64,000 bases of DNA from Pseudomonas pergaminensis. GTDB lineage: Bacteria > Pseudomonadota > Gammaproteobacteria > Pseudomonadales > Pseudomonadaceae. Shown here piece by piece: positions 1 through 11,269 of the stretch. Each line of letters opens with the position of its first letter. The first letter of the stretch is position 1. The position numbers were made by a program, and so were the translations under genes. Under the pieces are notes generated by a model. That model was not told where the DNA came from and searched no databases. It saw nothing but the letters and a program-made list of their open reading frames with translations. The DNA lies in contig NZ_CP078013.2 of the NCBI RefSeq assembly GCF_024112395.2, forward strand, positions 6,418,501 to 6,482,500, in the 5' to 3' direction.

Positions 1-1014
1 CCGGAGAAGCTCAACAGCCAACCGATCGGCACCGGGCCGTTCATCTTCAGCCGTTTCCAGAAGGATGCCGTGGTGCGCTACAAGGCCAACCCGGACTACT
101 TCGCTGGCAAACCGTCTGTGGATAACTTGATCTTCGCCATCACGCCGGACGCCAACGTGCGCCTGCAGAAATTGCATCGCGATGAGTGCCAGATTGCCCT
201 GTCGCCCAAGCCGCTGGATGTGGGCGAGGCCGAGAAGGACCCGGCACTCAAAGTGGAAAAAACCGCTGCATTCATGACCGCCTTCGTGGCCATCAACAGC
301 CAGCATCCGCCCCTGGACAAGCCGGAAGTGCGCCAGGCGATCAACCTGGCCTTCGACAAAGGCAGCTACCTCAAAGCCGTGTTTGAAGGCACCGCCGAAG
401 CCGCCAACGGCCCTTACCCGCCCAACACCTGGAGCTACGCCAAGGACCTGCCCGGTTATCCACAAGACCTTGCCAAGGCCAAGGCACTGCTCGACCGCGC
501 CGGGCTCAAGGACGGTTTCAAGACCACCATTTGGACCCGCCCTACCGGTAGCCTGCTGAACCCCAACCCCAACCTCGGCGCACAACTGCTGCAAGCGGAC
601 CTGGCCAAGGTCGGCATCCAGGCCGAGATCCGCGTGATCGAATGGGGCGAGCTGATTCGCCGCGCCAAAGCTGGCGAGCACGACCTGCTGTTCATGGGCT
701 GGGCCGGCGACAACGGCGACCCGGATAACTTCCTGACCCCGCAGTTCTCCTGCGCAGCGGTGAAATCCGGCACCAACTTCGCCCGCTACTGCGACCCCGC
801 GCTGGACAAGCTGATCAGCGCCGGCAAGACCACCAGCGAACAAGGTGTGCGCAGCAAGCTGTACCAGCAGGCCCAAGCGCAGATCCAGCAGCAGGCACTG
901 TGGCTGCCGCTTGCACACCCAACCGCGTTTGCCCTGGCCCGCAAAAACATCGAAGGCTACCAAGTGAGCCCGTTCGGCCGGCAGGACTTCTCCAAAGTCA
1001 GCGTTAAACCGTAA
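1..1014 (+). CDS. Peptide ABC transporter substrate-binding protein (5' end missing)
   Basis: The reading frame is open from the first base, so this is the C-terminal part (337 codons) of a larger protein. The visible residues (PIGTGPF near the start, VRQAINLAFDK, then LLDRAGLKDGF and MGWAGDNGDPDNFL) are typical of the family 5 periplasmic binding proteins that deliver di- and oligopeptides to DppBCDF-type importers. The full family length is about 530 residues, so roughly the first 200 lie outside the window. In P. aeruginosa a dipeptide-binding protein occupies the equivalent place upstream of radC (remembered synteny). Substrate specificity cannot be read from this part. No permease or ATPase gene follows, so the rest of the transporter would lie upstream or elsewhere. 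Confidence 0.9.
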   Translation, partial: PEKLNSQPIGTGPFIFSRFQKDAVVRYKANPDYFAGKPSVDNLIFAITPDANVRLQKLHRDECQIALSPKPLDVGEAEKDPALKVEKTAAFMTAFVAINSQHPPLDKPEVRQAINLAFDKGSYLKAVFEGTAEAANGPYPPNTWSYAKDLPGYPQDLAKAKALLDRAGLKDGFKTTIWTRPTGSLLNPNPNLGAQLLQADLAKVGIQAEIRVIEWGELIRRAKAGEHDLLFMGWAGDNGDPDNFLTPQFSCAAVKSGTNFARYCDPALDKLISAGKTTSEQGVRSKLYQQAQAQIQQQALWLPLAHPTAFALARKNIEGYQVSPFGRQDFSKVSVKP

Positions 1015-1088
1015 CCGCCCCGTACGGAGGCCGTAGGTATCTAGACCAAGCTAACGAAGATGCGAAGCGAGTCGCTCTTGATCTAGCT

Positions 1089-1192
1089 TTTGATCTTAGG
1101 CGCCCGATCAAACACGCTGGCCGGAATTCGACAGGAATTTGGGGACTAAACCGGCAGGGATGCCGGTTTAGCCGCCCCCCAAATACCTGTCG
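1089..1192. other. Strongly structured intergenic element (nested hairpins)
   Basis: Two inverted repeats follow the transporter gene. The first pairs TTTGATC (1089-1095) with GATCAAA (1106-1112). The second is a long two-part hairpin. Its outer arms 1129-1144 and 1177-1192 match over 16 bases with one mismatch; its inner arms 1146-1155 (CTAAACCGGC) and 1162-1171 match perfectly over 10 bases around a 6-base loop. No T-run follows, so a simple intrinsic terminator is unlikely. It could be a structured RNA, a mobile miniature palindrome or a protein-binding element. The function is unknown. Confidence 0.55.
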
Positions 1193-1227
1193 GATTACGG
1201 GTACACCGAACCTAGGCGAGGTGCCGA

Positions 1228-1310
1228 GTGTTGGGGCAAGAACCCTTTGCTTACTTTGGGCTGGGCCGGCATTCCGGCTTTTCCAAAGTGAGCCGCCGTA
1301 AGGGCGGAAC
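1228..1310. repeat. Possible dispersed Pseudomonas intergenic element
   Basis: This stretch has paired blocks CTTACTTTGG and CCAAAGTGAG flanking a smaller GCCGG/CCGGC stem, then a CCGCC/GGCGG hairpin around a GTAA loop. I recall similar text (TTACTTTGG ... CCAAAGTGA ... CGCCGTAAGGGCGG) in other Pseudomonas intergenic regions. The small reading frames across it look unconvincing as genes. Copy number and function cannot be judged from this window alone. Confidence 0.35.
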
Positions 1311-1372
1311 CCATAGCAGCCTTCCTCCAAATAACGGATATGTACCCGGTCTGATCCACTATCCAGGTCGGC

Positions 1373-1556
1373 TGTCAGGCCGCCTTCGCAGGCAAGCCAG
1401 CTCCCACATTTGGATCGCGGGGTGACAGTTAGAGAGCGGTCGTCTGTCAGGCCGCTTTCGCAGGCAAGCTGGCTCCCACATCTGGATCGCGGGGCAACAG
1501 ATAGACAGTGGTCGTCCTTCAGGCCAACTTTCCGAGCAAGCCAGTTCCTACATCCA
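1373..1556. repeat. Tandem ~72-base repeat built from REP-like half elements, 2.5 copies
   Basis: Three successive units begin at about 1373, 1445 and 1517, a constant 72-base step. Each starts with (T)TCAGGCC followed by a REP-like core (CGCAGGCAAGCCAGCTCCCACAT, CGCAGGCAAGCTGGCTCCCACAT, then a decayed CCGAGCAAGCCAGTTCCTACAT). Units 1 and 2 also share TGGATCGCGGGG. The third unit is truncated where it meets the radC 3' end and contains the radC stop codon (1548-1550). The remaining bases of the 1015-1547 gap hold no convincing gene. Confidence 0.7.
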
Positions 1557-2222
1557 ACCATATTCCGCCATCGACAACGGGTCACCATCCCCGACAATGA
1601 TGTGGTCCAGCACCCGCACGTCCACCACTTCCAGGGCTTTCTGCAACAATTTGGTCAATTTTCGATCAGCTGCGCTCGGCTCAAGGCTGCCGGAAGGATG
1701 GTTATGGCACAGGATCAACGCCGCGGCGTTGTAGGCCAAAGCGCGCTTGACCACCTGCCGGGGATACACCATCGCCGTGTCGATGGTGCCTTGGGACAAC
1801 GCCTCGAAGCCCAGCACCCTGTGCCTTGAATCAAGAAACAGGCAGCCGAAGATCTCATGAGGCTCATGGCGCAGCATGGCCTTCAGGTAGTCCCGCACGG
1901 CCACGGGGCTTTCCAGCACCGAGTCGCTTCGCAGGCGCTCGGCCATGTGCCGCTTGGCCATTTCCAGCACCGCCTGCAACTGGGCAAACTTCGCCGGCCC
2001 CAGGCCCAATTGTTGGTTGAACAATGTCTGGCTGGCCTCCAGCAGTGGGCGCAAGCCGCCGAACTGCGCCAACAAATGGCGCGCAAGGTCCACCGCGCTC
2101 CTGCCGGAAACCCCGGTACGCAGGAAGATCGCCAACAACTCGGCATCCGACAGGCTTGCCGCGCCCCACTCCAAAAGCTTCTCTCGCGGCCGCTCTGCTG
2201 CTGGCCAATCGCGAATACTCAT
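1548..2222 (-). CDS. radC: RadC family protein (JAB1/MPN+ putative metalloprotease)
   Basis: The 224-residue product has the full RadC architecture: an N-terminal helix-hairpin-helix-like part ([15 protein letters not shown]) and a C-terminal JAB1/MPN domain with the metal-binding HNHPSG motif followed by S and D spaced as in the HxHx7Sx2D signature. RadC proteins were once linked to DNA repair, but the biochemical role is unresolved. The start is well supported: AGGGAGGTGGG lies just upstream of ATG. It is divergent from coaBC, an arrangement I recall as common in gamma-proteobacteria. The stop codon falls inside a REP-like repeat unit, so the last codons may have been set by that insertion. 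Confidence 0.93.
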   Translation of the reverse strand: MSIRDWPAAERPREKLLEWGAASLSDAELLAIFLRTGVSGRSAVDLARHLLAQFGGLRPLLEASQTLFNQQLGLGPAKFAQLQAVLEMAKRHMAERLRSDSVLESPVAVRDYLKAMLRHEPHEIFGCLFLDSRHRVLGFEALSQGTIDTAMVYPRQVVKRALAYNAAALILCHNHPSGSLEPSAADRKLTKLLQKALEVVDVRVLDHIIVGDGDPLSMAEYGWM

Positions 2223-2383
2223 CCCACCTCCCTGTCCCTATGCGCGCTATGCGCCATGTGCGCCGCTGTTGCCAAGCGGACGCTGTGTTATCGTAGGCCC
2301 TCTTTTTTGCAGGCGATTTCCCCTGGGGAGGGGGCATCGCAGGCGTCACTGAACTGGCATCACTGAACTGGAAAGGCAAACCA

Positions 2384-3592
2384 ATGCAGCGTCTGTATCG
2401 GAAACGCATCGTTCTCGGCGTTGGCGGCGGCATTGCCGCCTACAAGAGCGCAGAGCTGGTCCGCAGGCTCTTGGACCAAGGCGCCGAAGTGCGCGTGGTC
2501 ATGACGCGCGGTGGCAGTGAATTCATCACCCCGCTGACCATGCAGGCATTGTCCGGGCACCCGGTTCACCTGGATCTGCTGGACCCCGCGGCCGAAGCCG
2601 CCATGGGTCACATCGAACTGGCCAAATGGGCCGACCTGGTGCTGATCGCGCCGGCCACTGCCGACCTGATCGCCCGCCTGGCCCAGGGCATTGCCGATGA
2701 CCTGCTGACCACCCTGGTACTGGCCACCGACGCTACCGTTGCCATCGCCCCGGCCATGAACCAGGCCATGTGGCGCGACCCAGCCACCCAAGCCAACACC
2801 CAACTCCTGCAAAGCCGTGGCCTCAAGGTGTTCGGCCCGGCCTCCGGCAGCCAGGCCTGTGGCGACGTCGGCATGGGCCGCATGCTCGAAGCCACCGACC
2901 TGGCGCTGTGTGCCGCCGAGTGTTTCCAGCACCTGGCCCTGACCGGCAAGCACGTGCTGATCACGGCAGGCCCGACTCAGGAAAATATCGACCCGGTGCG
3001 CTACATCACCAACCATAGCTCAGGGAAAATGGGTTTTGCCTTGGCCGAAGCGGCGGTCGAGGCAGGCGCACGTGTCACCTTGATCACCGGCCCGGTGCAT
3101 TTGCCGACCCCTGATCGGGTCACGCGAATCGACGTAGTCAGCGCCCGCGACATGCTGGCGGCCTGTGAGGCAGCCATTCCGTGCGACCTGTTTATCGCCT
3201 CGGCAGCGGTGGCGGACTACCGCCCGGAAGTCGTCGCCCCGCAAAAACTCAAGAAAGACCCTACAAGCGGTGACGGCCTGCTCCTGCAAATGGTGCGCAA
3301 CCCGGACATCCTGGCGACCATCGCCACCCGTGCGGACCGACCGTTCAGTGTTGGCTTTGCCGCCGAGACCGAGCACCTGCTGGACTACGCAGCACGCAAA
3401 TTGAAAGACAAAAACCTCGACCTGATCGTTGCCAATGATGTCGCCAACCCGAGCATTGGCTTCAACAGCGAGGAAAATGCCATCAGCGTGATCGACCGCG
3501 AGTTGCACGCCACCGTTTTCGCCCAGACCAGCAAAGGCAAGATTGCCCGCCAACTGATCTCTTTTATCGCCCAACGGCTGAACCAGGTTTAA
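2384..3592 (+). CDS. coaBC: Bifunctional phosphopantothenoylcysteine decarboxylase / phosphopantothenate-cysteine ligase
   Basis: This 402-residue fusion enzyme carries out two consecutive steps of coenzyme A synthesis in the cytoplasm. The N-terminal CoaC half is an FMN decarboxylase: it shows [14 protein letters not shown], the active-site His of [11 protein letters not shown] (about H76), the substrate clamp PAMNQAMW (123-130) and the reducing Cys in [11 protein letters not shown] (about C159). The C-terminal CoaB half starts near [15 protein letters not shown], with the nucleotide-binding NHSSGKMG stretch and the KLKK lysines. The dut gene begins 5 bases after its stop, so the two are probably co-transcribed. 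Confidence 0.97.
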   Translation: MQRLYRKRIVLGVGGGIAAYKSAELVRRLLDQGAEVRVVMTRGGSEFITPLTMQALSGHPVHLDLLDPAAEAAMGHIELAKWADLVLIAPATADLIARLAQGIADDLLTTLVLATDATVAIAPAMNQAMWRDPATQANTQLLQSRGLKVFGPASGSQACGDVGMGRMLEATDLALCAAECFQHLALTGKHVLITAGPTQENIDPVRYITNHSSGKMGFALAEAAVEAGARVTLITGPVHLPTPDRVTRIDVVSARDMLAACEAAIPCDLFIASAAVADYRPEVVAPQKLKKDPTSGDGLLLQMVRNPDILATIATRADRPFSVGFAAETEHLLDYAARKLKDKNLDLIVANDVANPSIGFNSEENAISVIDRELHATVFAQTSKGKIARQLISFIAQRLNQV

Positions 3593-3597
3593 TTTCC

Positions 3598-4053
3598 ATG
3601 CACGCTTTGCAAGCCAAGATCCTCGACCCACGCATCGGCAACGAATTCCCACTGCCGGCCTACGCCACACCGGGCTCCGCCGGCCTTGACCTGCGCGCCA
3701 TGCTCAAGCAAGACACCGTCCTTGAGCCGGGCCAGACCCTCCTGATTCCGACCGGCCTGTCGATCTATATCGGTGACCCTGGCTTGGCGGCGCTGATCCT
3801 GCCGCGCTCCGGCCTGGGCCACAAACACGGCATCGTGCTGGGCAACCTGGTGGGGCTGATCGACTCGGACTATCAGGGCGAGTTGATGGTGTCGTGCTGG
3901 AACCGTGGCCAGACCGCGTTCAACATCGCCGTCGGCGAGCGCATTGCCCAGTTGGTACTGGTGCCAGTGGTGCAGGCGCACTTCGAACTGGTCGAGGAAT
4001 TCGATGAAACCCAGCGCGGCGCAGGTGGTTTCGGGCATTCCGGCAGTCACTGA
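3598..4053 (+). CDS. dut: Deoxyuridine 5'-triphosphate nucleotidohydrolase (dUTPase)
   Basis: The 151-residue protein hydrolyses dUTP to dUMP and pyrophosphate, keeping uracil out of DNA and supplying dUMP for thymidylate synthesis. All five trimeric dUTPase motifs are present: [23 protein letters not shown] (with the catalytic Asp), [19 protein letters not shown], and the C-terminal [10 protein letters not shown] arm that closes over the substrate. The length is usual for the family. It lies 5 bases after coaBC in the same direction, the classic coaBC-dut pairing. Confidence 0.97.
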   Translation: MHALQAKILDPRIGNEFPLPAYATPGSAGLDLRAMLKQDTVLEPGQTLLIPTGLSIYIGDPGLAALILPRSGLGHKHGIVLGNLVGLIDSDYQGELMVSCWNRGQTAFNIAVGERIAQLVLVPVVQAHFELVEEFDETQRGAGGFGHSGSH

Positions 4054-4066
4054 CTAAGCTGAATCT

Positions 4067-4088
4067 GGCCGGGCACCCTTGCCCGGCC
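4067..4088 (+). terminator. GC-rich hairpin after dut
   Basis: An 8-base perfect stem (GGCCGGGC / GCCCGGCC) with a 6-base loop begins 13 bases after the dut stop. There is no T-run, so it may act as a weak terminator or an mRNA 3' stabiliser rather than a strong intrinsic terminator. The rest of the dut-algC gap (4089-4317) shows no convincing gene. Confidence 0.45.
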
Positions 4089-4317
4089 CGACGCCACCGC
4101 AAGGCCTTTCAGGACGAAGAATGCGCGGACTTTATGAGCGAGATTTCCCCATAGAAATCAAAGCATTACGCAGACAGCAAGGTGGAGCCAGTGCTCCGAT
4201 GGCATTTTTGCACCACGAACTCTCTGCCGAAAACGCCGTCATACCCTTCAGTTTGAGCCTGCCGGTCAGCCACATTAAGGCCAGCCTTGCCCCTTTCAGA
4301 TGGAGTTTCCCCCCGCG

Positions 4318-5715
4318 ATGAGTACCGCAGCCCGAGTAGCCCCGACATTCCCCGACAGCATCTTTCGCGCCTATGACATTCGTGGCGTGGTGCCCAAGAC
4401 CCTGACTGCCGAAACCGCCTATTGGATTGGCCGCGCCATCGGCTCCCAGAGCCTGGCCCAGGATGAGCCCAACGTTTCGGTCGGCCGTGACGGTCGCCTG
4501 TCCGGCCCGGAACTGGTGGAGCAGTTGATCCAGGGCCTGGCCGACAGCGGTTGCCATGTGAGCGACGTCGGCCTGGTGCCGACGCCTGCGCTGTACTACG
4601 CAGCCAACGTACTGGCCGGCAAGTCCGGGGTGATGCTCACCGGCAGCCATAACCCGTCGGACTACAACGGTTTCAAGATCGTCATTGCTGGCGACACCCT
4701 GGCCAACGAACAGATTCAGGCCCTGCACGAGCGCCTGAAAAATAACGACCTGACCAGCGGTAAGGGCACCATCACCAAAGTCGACATCCTGCAGCGCTAC
4801 TCTGACGAGATCACCCGTGACGTCAAACTCGCGCGCCGCCTCAAAGTGGTGGTGGACTGCGGCAACGGCGCGGCCGGCGTGATCGCCCCGCAGTTGCTCG
4901 AAGCCTTGAACTGCGAAGTGATTCCGCTGTTCTGCGAGGTCGACGGCAACTTCCCCAACCACCACCCGGACCCGGGCAAGCCTGAGAACCTGGTGGACCT
5001 GATCGCCAAGGTCAAGGAAACCGGGGCTGATGTGGGCCTGGCCTTCGACGGCGACGGCGACCGCGTGGGTGTGGTGACCGAGACCGGCGAAATCGTGTTC
5101 CCGGATCGCCTGCTGATGCTGTTTGCCCGTGACGTGGTGGCGCGCAATGCCAACGCCGAAATCATCTTCGACGTGAAGTGCACTCGCCGCCTCACCCCGC
5201 TGATCAAGGAATATGGCGGTCGCCCGCTAATGTGGAAGACCGGTCACTCGTTGATCAAAAAGAAAATGAAGGAAACCGGCGCGCTATTGGCTGGCGAAAT
5301 GAGCGGTCACGTGTTCTTCAAGGAGCGCTGGTTCGGCTTTGATGACGGTATTTACAGCGCTGCGCGCCTGCTGGAGATCCTCAGCAAGGAAAAATCCACC
5401 GCCGAAGAGCTGTTCCAGACCTTCCCAAACGATATTTCTACGCCAGAGATCAATATCCATGTGACCGAGGAGAGCAAATTCAGCATCATTGACGCACTGC
5501 ACGATGCGCAATGGGGTGAAGGCGCCAACCTGACCACCATTGATGGTGTGCGAGTCGATTACGCCAAAGGCTGGGGCCTGGTTCGCGCGTCCAACACCAC
5601 ACCGGTGCTGGTCCTGCGTTTCGAGGCGGATACCGAGGCTGAGTTGCAGCGCATCAAGGACGTGTTCCACGCCCAGTTGAAACGTGTTGCCCCTGATCTC
5701 CAATTACCGTTCTGA
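4318..5715 (+). CDS. algC: Phosphomannomutase/phosphoglucomutase AlgC
   Basis: The 465-residue enzyme interconverts hexose 6-phosphates and 1-phosphates, feeding alginate, LPS, rhamnolipid and other exopolysaccharide synthesis. The phosphoserine loop TGSHNPSDYNG places the catalytic Ser near residue 110. The metal loop DGDGDR, the sugar-binding GEMSGH loop and the phosphate-binding RASNTTPVL segment are all present. I chose ATG at 4318, giving MSTAARVAP, because it aligns with the remembered P. aeruginosa AlgC N-terminus; an upstream in-frame ATG at 4300 would add six residues. argB follows after 19 bases and may be co-transcribed. Confidence 0.96.
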   Translation: MSTAARVAPTFPDSIFRAYDIRGVVPKTLTAETAYWIGRAIGSQSLAQDEPNVSVGRDGRLSGPELVEQLIQGLADSGCHVSDVGLVPTPALYYAANVLAGKSGVMLTGSHNPSDYNGFKIVIAGDTLANEQIQALHERLKNNDLTSGKGTITKVDILQRYSDEITRDVKLARRLKVVVDCGNGAAGVIAPQLLEALNCEVIPLFCEVDGNFPNHHPDPGKPENLVDLIAKVKETGADVGLAFDGDGDRVGVVTETGEIVFPDRLLMLFARDVVARNANAEIIFDVKCTRRLTPLIKEYGGRPLMWKTGHSLIKKKMKETGALLAGEMSGHVFFKERWFGFDDGIYSAARLLEILSKEKSTAEELFQTFPNDISTPEINIHVTEESKFSIIDALHDAQWGEGANLTTIDGVRVDYAKGWGLVRASNTTPVLVLRFEADTEAELQRIKDVFHAQLKRVAPDLQLPF

Positions 5716-5734
5716 TTTTTTACCGGAGCCCTGA

Positions 5735-6640
<906 letters not shown>

Positions 6641-6655
6641 ACGCTGAAAACAAAA

Positions 6656-6692
6656 GGGCCCCGCTCAATAGGATTGAGCGGGGCCTTTTTTA
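6656..6692 (+). terminator. Intrinsic terminator after argB
   Basis: A 13-base stem (GGCCCCGCTCAAT / ATTGAGCGGGGCC) with a 3-base loop is followed by a run of T. It ends the algC-argB transcript. A single REP-like core (GGAGCGGGCTTGCCCGCGAA) follows at about 6711-6730, before the convergent pyrE stop. Confidence 0.93.
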
Positions 6693-6739
6693 TGCACGCT
6701 GCTCCCCTGTGGAGCGGGCTTGCCCGCGAAGGCGGTGGG

Positions 6740-7384
6740 TCAGACGCCAAACTGCTCGCGATATGCACGCACCGCCGGCAGGTGCTGCTTGAGCTGTGGA
6801 TCATCTTCCAGGAACTGCAGCACCTGGTTCAGTGACACGATGCTGACCACGGGAATGCCGAAATCGCGTTCCACTTCCTGGATCGCGGACAACTCACCGT
6901 TGCCACGCTCCTGGCGGTTCAGCGCGATCAGCACACCGGCAGCCTTGGCGCCGTCCTGGGAAGAGATGATCTGCATCACTTCACGGATGGCGGTACCAGC
7001 AGTGATCACGTCGTCAATGATCAGCACATCGCCCTTGAGCGGAGCCCCGACCAGGCTGCCGCCTTCACCATGCGCCTTGGCCTCTTTACGGTTGAAGCAC
7101 CATGGCAAATCCTGCCCGTGATGTTCAGCCAGGGCCACAGCTGTGGCCGCGGCCAGGGGGATGCCCTTGTAGGCCGGGCCAAACAGGACGTCGAAGGAAA
7201 TACCGCTTTCAACGATGGCGGCCGCATAGAAACGACCCAGCTGAGCCAGGGCCGAACCCGAGTTGAACAAGCCCGCATTAAAGAAGTACGGGCTGGTGCG
7301 CCCGGACTTCAGAGTGAACTCACCGAAGCGCAAAACGCCGCGATCGATGGCAAAACGAATGAAATCGCGTTGATACGCCTGCAT
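6740..7384 (-). CDS. pyrE: Orotate phosphoribosyltransferase
   Basis: The 214-residue enzyme transfers ribose phosphate from PRPP to orotate, making OMP in pyrimidine synthesis. The sequence has the N-terminal [18 protein letters not shown] substrate region, the [11 protein letters not shown] loop, the WCFNRKEAK catalytic loop and the PRPP motif [13 protein letters not shown]. The start is ATG at 7384 ([16 protein letters not shown]), matching the family N-terminus; the longer frame from 7405 adds seven non-conserved residues. It is divergent from crc across an 82-base gap, an arrangement remembered from other pseudomonads. Confidence 0.96.
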   Translation of the reverse strand: MQAYQRDFIRFAIDRGVLRFGEFTLKSGRTSPYFFNAGLFNSGSALAQLGRFYAAAIVESGISFDVLFGPAYKGIPLAAATAVALAEHHGQDLPWCFNRKEAKAHGEGGSLVGAPLKGDVLIIDDVITAGTAIREVMQIISSQDGAKAAGVLIALNRQERGNGELSAIQEVERDFGIPVVSIVSLNQVLQFLEDDPQLKQHLPAVRAYREQFGV

Positions 7385-7428
7385 GAAAAAAGCCTCAGAT
7401 ACCACGGATTTAGCTAATTAGGTAGACG

Positions 7429-7445
7429 GCGTGTATCATACACGC
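7429..7445. promoter_or_regulatory. 17-base perfect palindrome between pyrE and crc
   Basis: GCGTGTATCATACACGC reads as a perfect dyad around its central base, 22 bases before the crc ATG and 45 bases upstream of pyrE. Its centre (TATCAT) also resembles a -10 hexamer. It could be an operator or simply part of the crc promoter; no regulator is implied by the sequence itself. Confidence 0.4.
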
Positions 7446-7466
7446 ACGCGATTTTTGGGGCCATTT

Positions 7467-8246
7467 ATGCGGATCATCAGTGTGAACGTTAATGGTATTC
7501 AGGCTGCAGTCGAGCGTGGTTTGCTCAGTTGGCTGCAAGCCCAGAATGCCGACGTCATCTGCCTGCAGGATACCCGCGCCTCCGCCTTTGAACTGGACGA
7601 CCCAGCCTTCCAACTGGATGGCTACTTCCTTTATGCCTGCGATGCCGAAGTGCCCACCCAAGGTGGCGTGGCTTTGTATTCGCGGTTGCAACCCAAGGCG
7701 GTCATCAGCGGCCTCGGCTTCGAGACAGCCGACCGCTACGGGCGCTACCTGCAAGCCGATTTCGACAAGGTCAGCATCGCGACCTTGCTGCTTCCTTCGG
7801 GGCAGAACGGCGATGAAGACTTGAACCAGAAGTTCAAGCTAATGGACGATTTCGCCCGTTATCTGGATAAACAGCGGCGCAAACGTCGCGAGTACATTTA
7901 TTGTGGCTCGCTGTACGTGGCGCAACAGAAGCTGGATATCAAGAACTGGCGCGACAGCCAGCAATCCCCGGGTTTCCTGGCGCCGGAACGTGCCTGGATG
8001 GACGAGATTGTCGGCAACATGGGCTATGTGGATGCACTGCGCGAAGTCAGCCGCGAAGGCGACCAGTACAGCTGGTGGCCAGATAACGAACAGGCTGAGA
8101 TGCTCAACCTGGGCTGGCGTTTCGATTATCAGTTGCTGACCCCTGGTCTGCGCCGGTTCGTGCGCAGCGCACGCCTGCCGCGCCAGCCACGCTTCTCGCA
8201 GCACGCGCCGCTGATCGTGGACTACGACTGGACATTGACCATCTAA
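7467..8246 (+). CDS. crc: Catabolite repression control protein Crc
   Basis: The 259-residue protein has an exonuclease III-like (endonuclease/exonuclease/phosphatase) fold, but in pseudomonads it works with Hfq as a translational co-repressor of catabolic genes. It closely matches the remembered P. aeruginosa and P. putida Crc sequences throughout, including SVNVNGIQAAVERGLL, CLQDTRAS and SQHAPLIVDYDW. Asp stands in CLQD where nucleases of the fold usually carry the catalytic Glu, in keeping with loss of nuclease activity. The start at 7467 gives the conserved MRIISVNVNG; the upstream frame to 7431 runs into the promoter palindrome. A bidirectional terminator follows. Confidence 0.97.
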   Translation: MRIISVNVNGIQAAVERGLLSWLQAQNADVICLQDTRASAFELDDPAFQLDGYFLYACDAEVPTQGGVALYSRLQPKAVISGLGFETADRYGRYLQADFDKVSIATLLLPSGQNGDEDLNQKFKLMDDFARYLDKQRRKRREYIYCGSLYVAQQKLDIKNWRDSQQSPGFLAPERAWMDEIVGNMGYVDALREVSREGDQYSWWPDNEQAEMLNLGWRFDYQLLTPGLRRFVRSARLPRQPRFSQHAPLIVDYDWTLTI

Positions 8247-8260
8247 GGTCTTTTTCCAGG

Positions 8261-8296
8261 CACAAAAAAACCGACATCGCTGTCGGTTTTTTTGTG
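8261..8296. terminator. Bidirectional terminator between crc and the DUF4870 gene
   Basis: A perfect 16-base inverted repeat (CACAAAAAAACCGACA / TGTCGGTTTTTTTGTG) around a 4-base loop. It has a T-run on either strand, so it can serve both convergent genes. Confidence 0.93.
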
Positions 8297-8304
8297 GGTG
8301 CTCA

Positions 8305-8676
8305 TTATTTAATCAGGCGCCAGGTCAAGGGGTAGCGATAAACAATCCCCTTGTTGGCCTTGATGCTGCCAATGATAGTCAGCACCACCGTGGCGATCGC
8401 CAGGGCAACCATCAGGAAAAAGCCAATCACTGCAAAAGCCAGCACGATGCAAGCGATCCAGGCGATGGCCACGGTGATCTGGAAGTTCAGCGCTTCCTTG
8501 CCCTGATCATCAATGAACGGGTCCACTTCTTTCTTCATCTGCCACAGGATCAGTGGCCCCACGACGCTACCGAAGGGAAACACGAAGCCCAGAAACGCCG
8601 CGAGATGGCACAACATTGCCCCCTGGCGCACTTCGTAGGAAGGCGTAGGCACCGGCATTTGGCTGTTGTCATTCAT
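8305..8676 (-). CDS. DUF4870 (Tic20-like) small membrane protein
   Basis: The 123-residue protein has three hydrophobic segments: about 25-45 (LCHLAAFLGFVFPFGSVVGPLIL), 66-84 (FQITVAIAWIACIVLAFAV) and 85-105. The segment KKEVDPFIDDQGKEALNFQ between the first two is the hallmark of DUF4870 proteins. No enzymatic role is known to me. It lies 22 bases downstream of rph on the same strand and could be co-transcribed with it. Confidence 0.85.
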   Translation of the reverse strand: MNDNSQMPVPTPSYEVRQGAMLCHLAAFLGFVFPFGSVVGPLILWQMKKEVDPFIDDQGKEALNFQITVAIAWIACIVLAFAVIGFFLMVALAIATVVLTIIGSIKANKGIVYRYPLTWRLIK

Positions 8677-8698
8677 GGCGTTTCTCCTTGAAACGGGC

Positions 8699-9421
8699 TC
8701 AGTCAGCCAGGGCGGCGTTCTGCAGCTCGAAGATTTCGGTCATGCCTTTCTGGGCCAGGGCCAGCATGGCGTTCAGGTCGGCCGGCTGGAAGGGCGCGCC
8801 TTCGGCGGTGCCCTGCACTTCGATGAAACCACCGGTGCTGGTCATGACCACGTTCAGGTCGGTCTCGGCGGCCGAGTCTTCCAGGTAGTCCAGGTCCAGC
8901 ACTGGCTCGCCCTGGTACATGCCTACCGACACAGCGGCGATCATTTGCTTGAGCGGGTCGCCTGCTTTCAAGCCGCCACGTTTCTTGATCACTTTCAGCG
9001 CGTCAACCAGGGCCACCATGGCGCCGGTGATAGACGCGGTACGGGTACCGCCGTCGGCCTGGATCACGTCACAGTCGACATACAGGGTCACGTCGCCCAG
9101 CTTGGACATGTCCAGGGCTGCGCGCAGGGAGCGGCCGATAAGACGCTGGATTTCCAGGGTGCGGCCGCCTTGCTTGCCACGACTGGCTTCACGCTGATTA
9201 CGTTCGCCAGTGGCGCGCGGCAGCATGCCGTACTCGGCGGTCAACCAACCCTGGCCCTGGCCTTTGAGGAAGCGCGGCACGCCGTTTTCGACGCTGACGG
9301 TGCAGATGACCTTGGTATCGCCAAACTCGACCAGTACAGAACCCTCGGCGTGTTTGGTGTAGTTGCGGGTGATGCGGATCGAGCGGAGCTGATCGGCAGC
9401 GCGACCACTTGGACGTTTCAT
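8699..9421 (-). CDS. rph: Ribonuclease PH
   Basis: The 240-residue phosphorolytic 3'-5' exoribonuclease trims tRNA 3' ends. Signature segments are [25 protein letters not shown] at the start, [17 protein letters not shown], the [35 protein letters not shown] active-site core, and [15 protein letters not shown] near the end. The start is the family-standard MKRPSGR. It is divergent from yicC across 186 bases, a neighbourhood I recall from P. aeruginosa. Confidence 0.97.
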   Translation of the reverse strand: MKRPSGRAADQLRSIRITRNYTKHAEGSVLVEFGDTKVICTVSVENGVPRFLKGQGQGWLTAEYGMLPRATGERNQREASRGKQGGRTLEIQRLIGRSLRAALDMSKLGDVTLYVDCDVIQADGGTRTASITGAMVALVDALKVIKKRGGLKAGDPLKQMIAAVSVGMYQGEPVLDLDYLEDSAAETDLNVVMTSTGGFIEVQGTAEGAPFQPADLNAMLALAQKGMTEIFELQNAALAD

Positions 9422-9607
9422 AGGGAGACACCTGTACTGAGGACGAAAAACTGCCGAGCATTATAGAGCCGCGAGCCGGTTCGGGGCACTGCTAAAAAAT
9501 CCAGTTACGAATGCTCGGGTTTGGGCGCGCTCGTTCCACTGCGCTACAATCCTGCGCCTTCTTAACCATCAGCCCGTGTTTGCGGGACTGCAACGCGAGG
9601 TACCTCC

Positions 9608-11102
<1,495 letters not shown>

Positions 11103-11172
11103 TTGGCTCTTCCCAAAACGGCTGCAAGGGCTTTACATTGGCACTTGTAGCGGTTTTGCGAGGGCCTGCGAG

Positions 11173-11206
11173 AAATCAGCGCTTCCCTAAACGCTGGTGA
11201 TTTTTT
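11173..11206 (+). terminator. Probable terminator between gmk and rpoZ
   Basis: AAATCA pairs with TGATTT and GCG with CGC, with a 3-base bulge on the right arm and a 10-base loop. A run of six T overlaps and follows the stem. The hairpin is imperfect, so the strength is uncertain. Confidence 0.45.
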
Positions 11207-11269
11207 AAACTGTTGAGTCCGCTCGCCCAACCGGGCAGCGCGCATCTTGCATTCGCTCCGAGGAATACC

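Noticed and set aside
1373..1556. CRISPR array
   Set aside because: The repeats are contiguous 72-base units of REP type with no unique spacers and no cas genes nearby.
1228..1829. Small open frames between the transporter gene and radC
   Set aside because: They run through repeat units or antisense to radC and encode low-complexity text with no start signals.
4079..4321. Possible 80-residue gene between dut and algC
   Set aside because: It starts within the hairpin after dut, has no clear ribosome-binding site and no recognisable motif. It more likely covers the algC leader.
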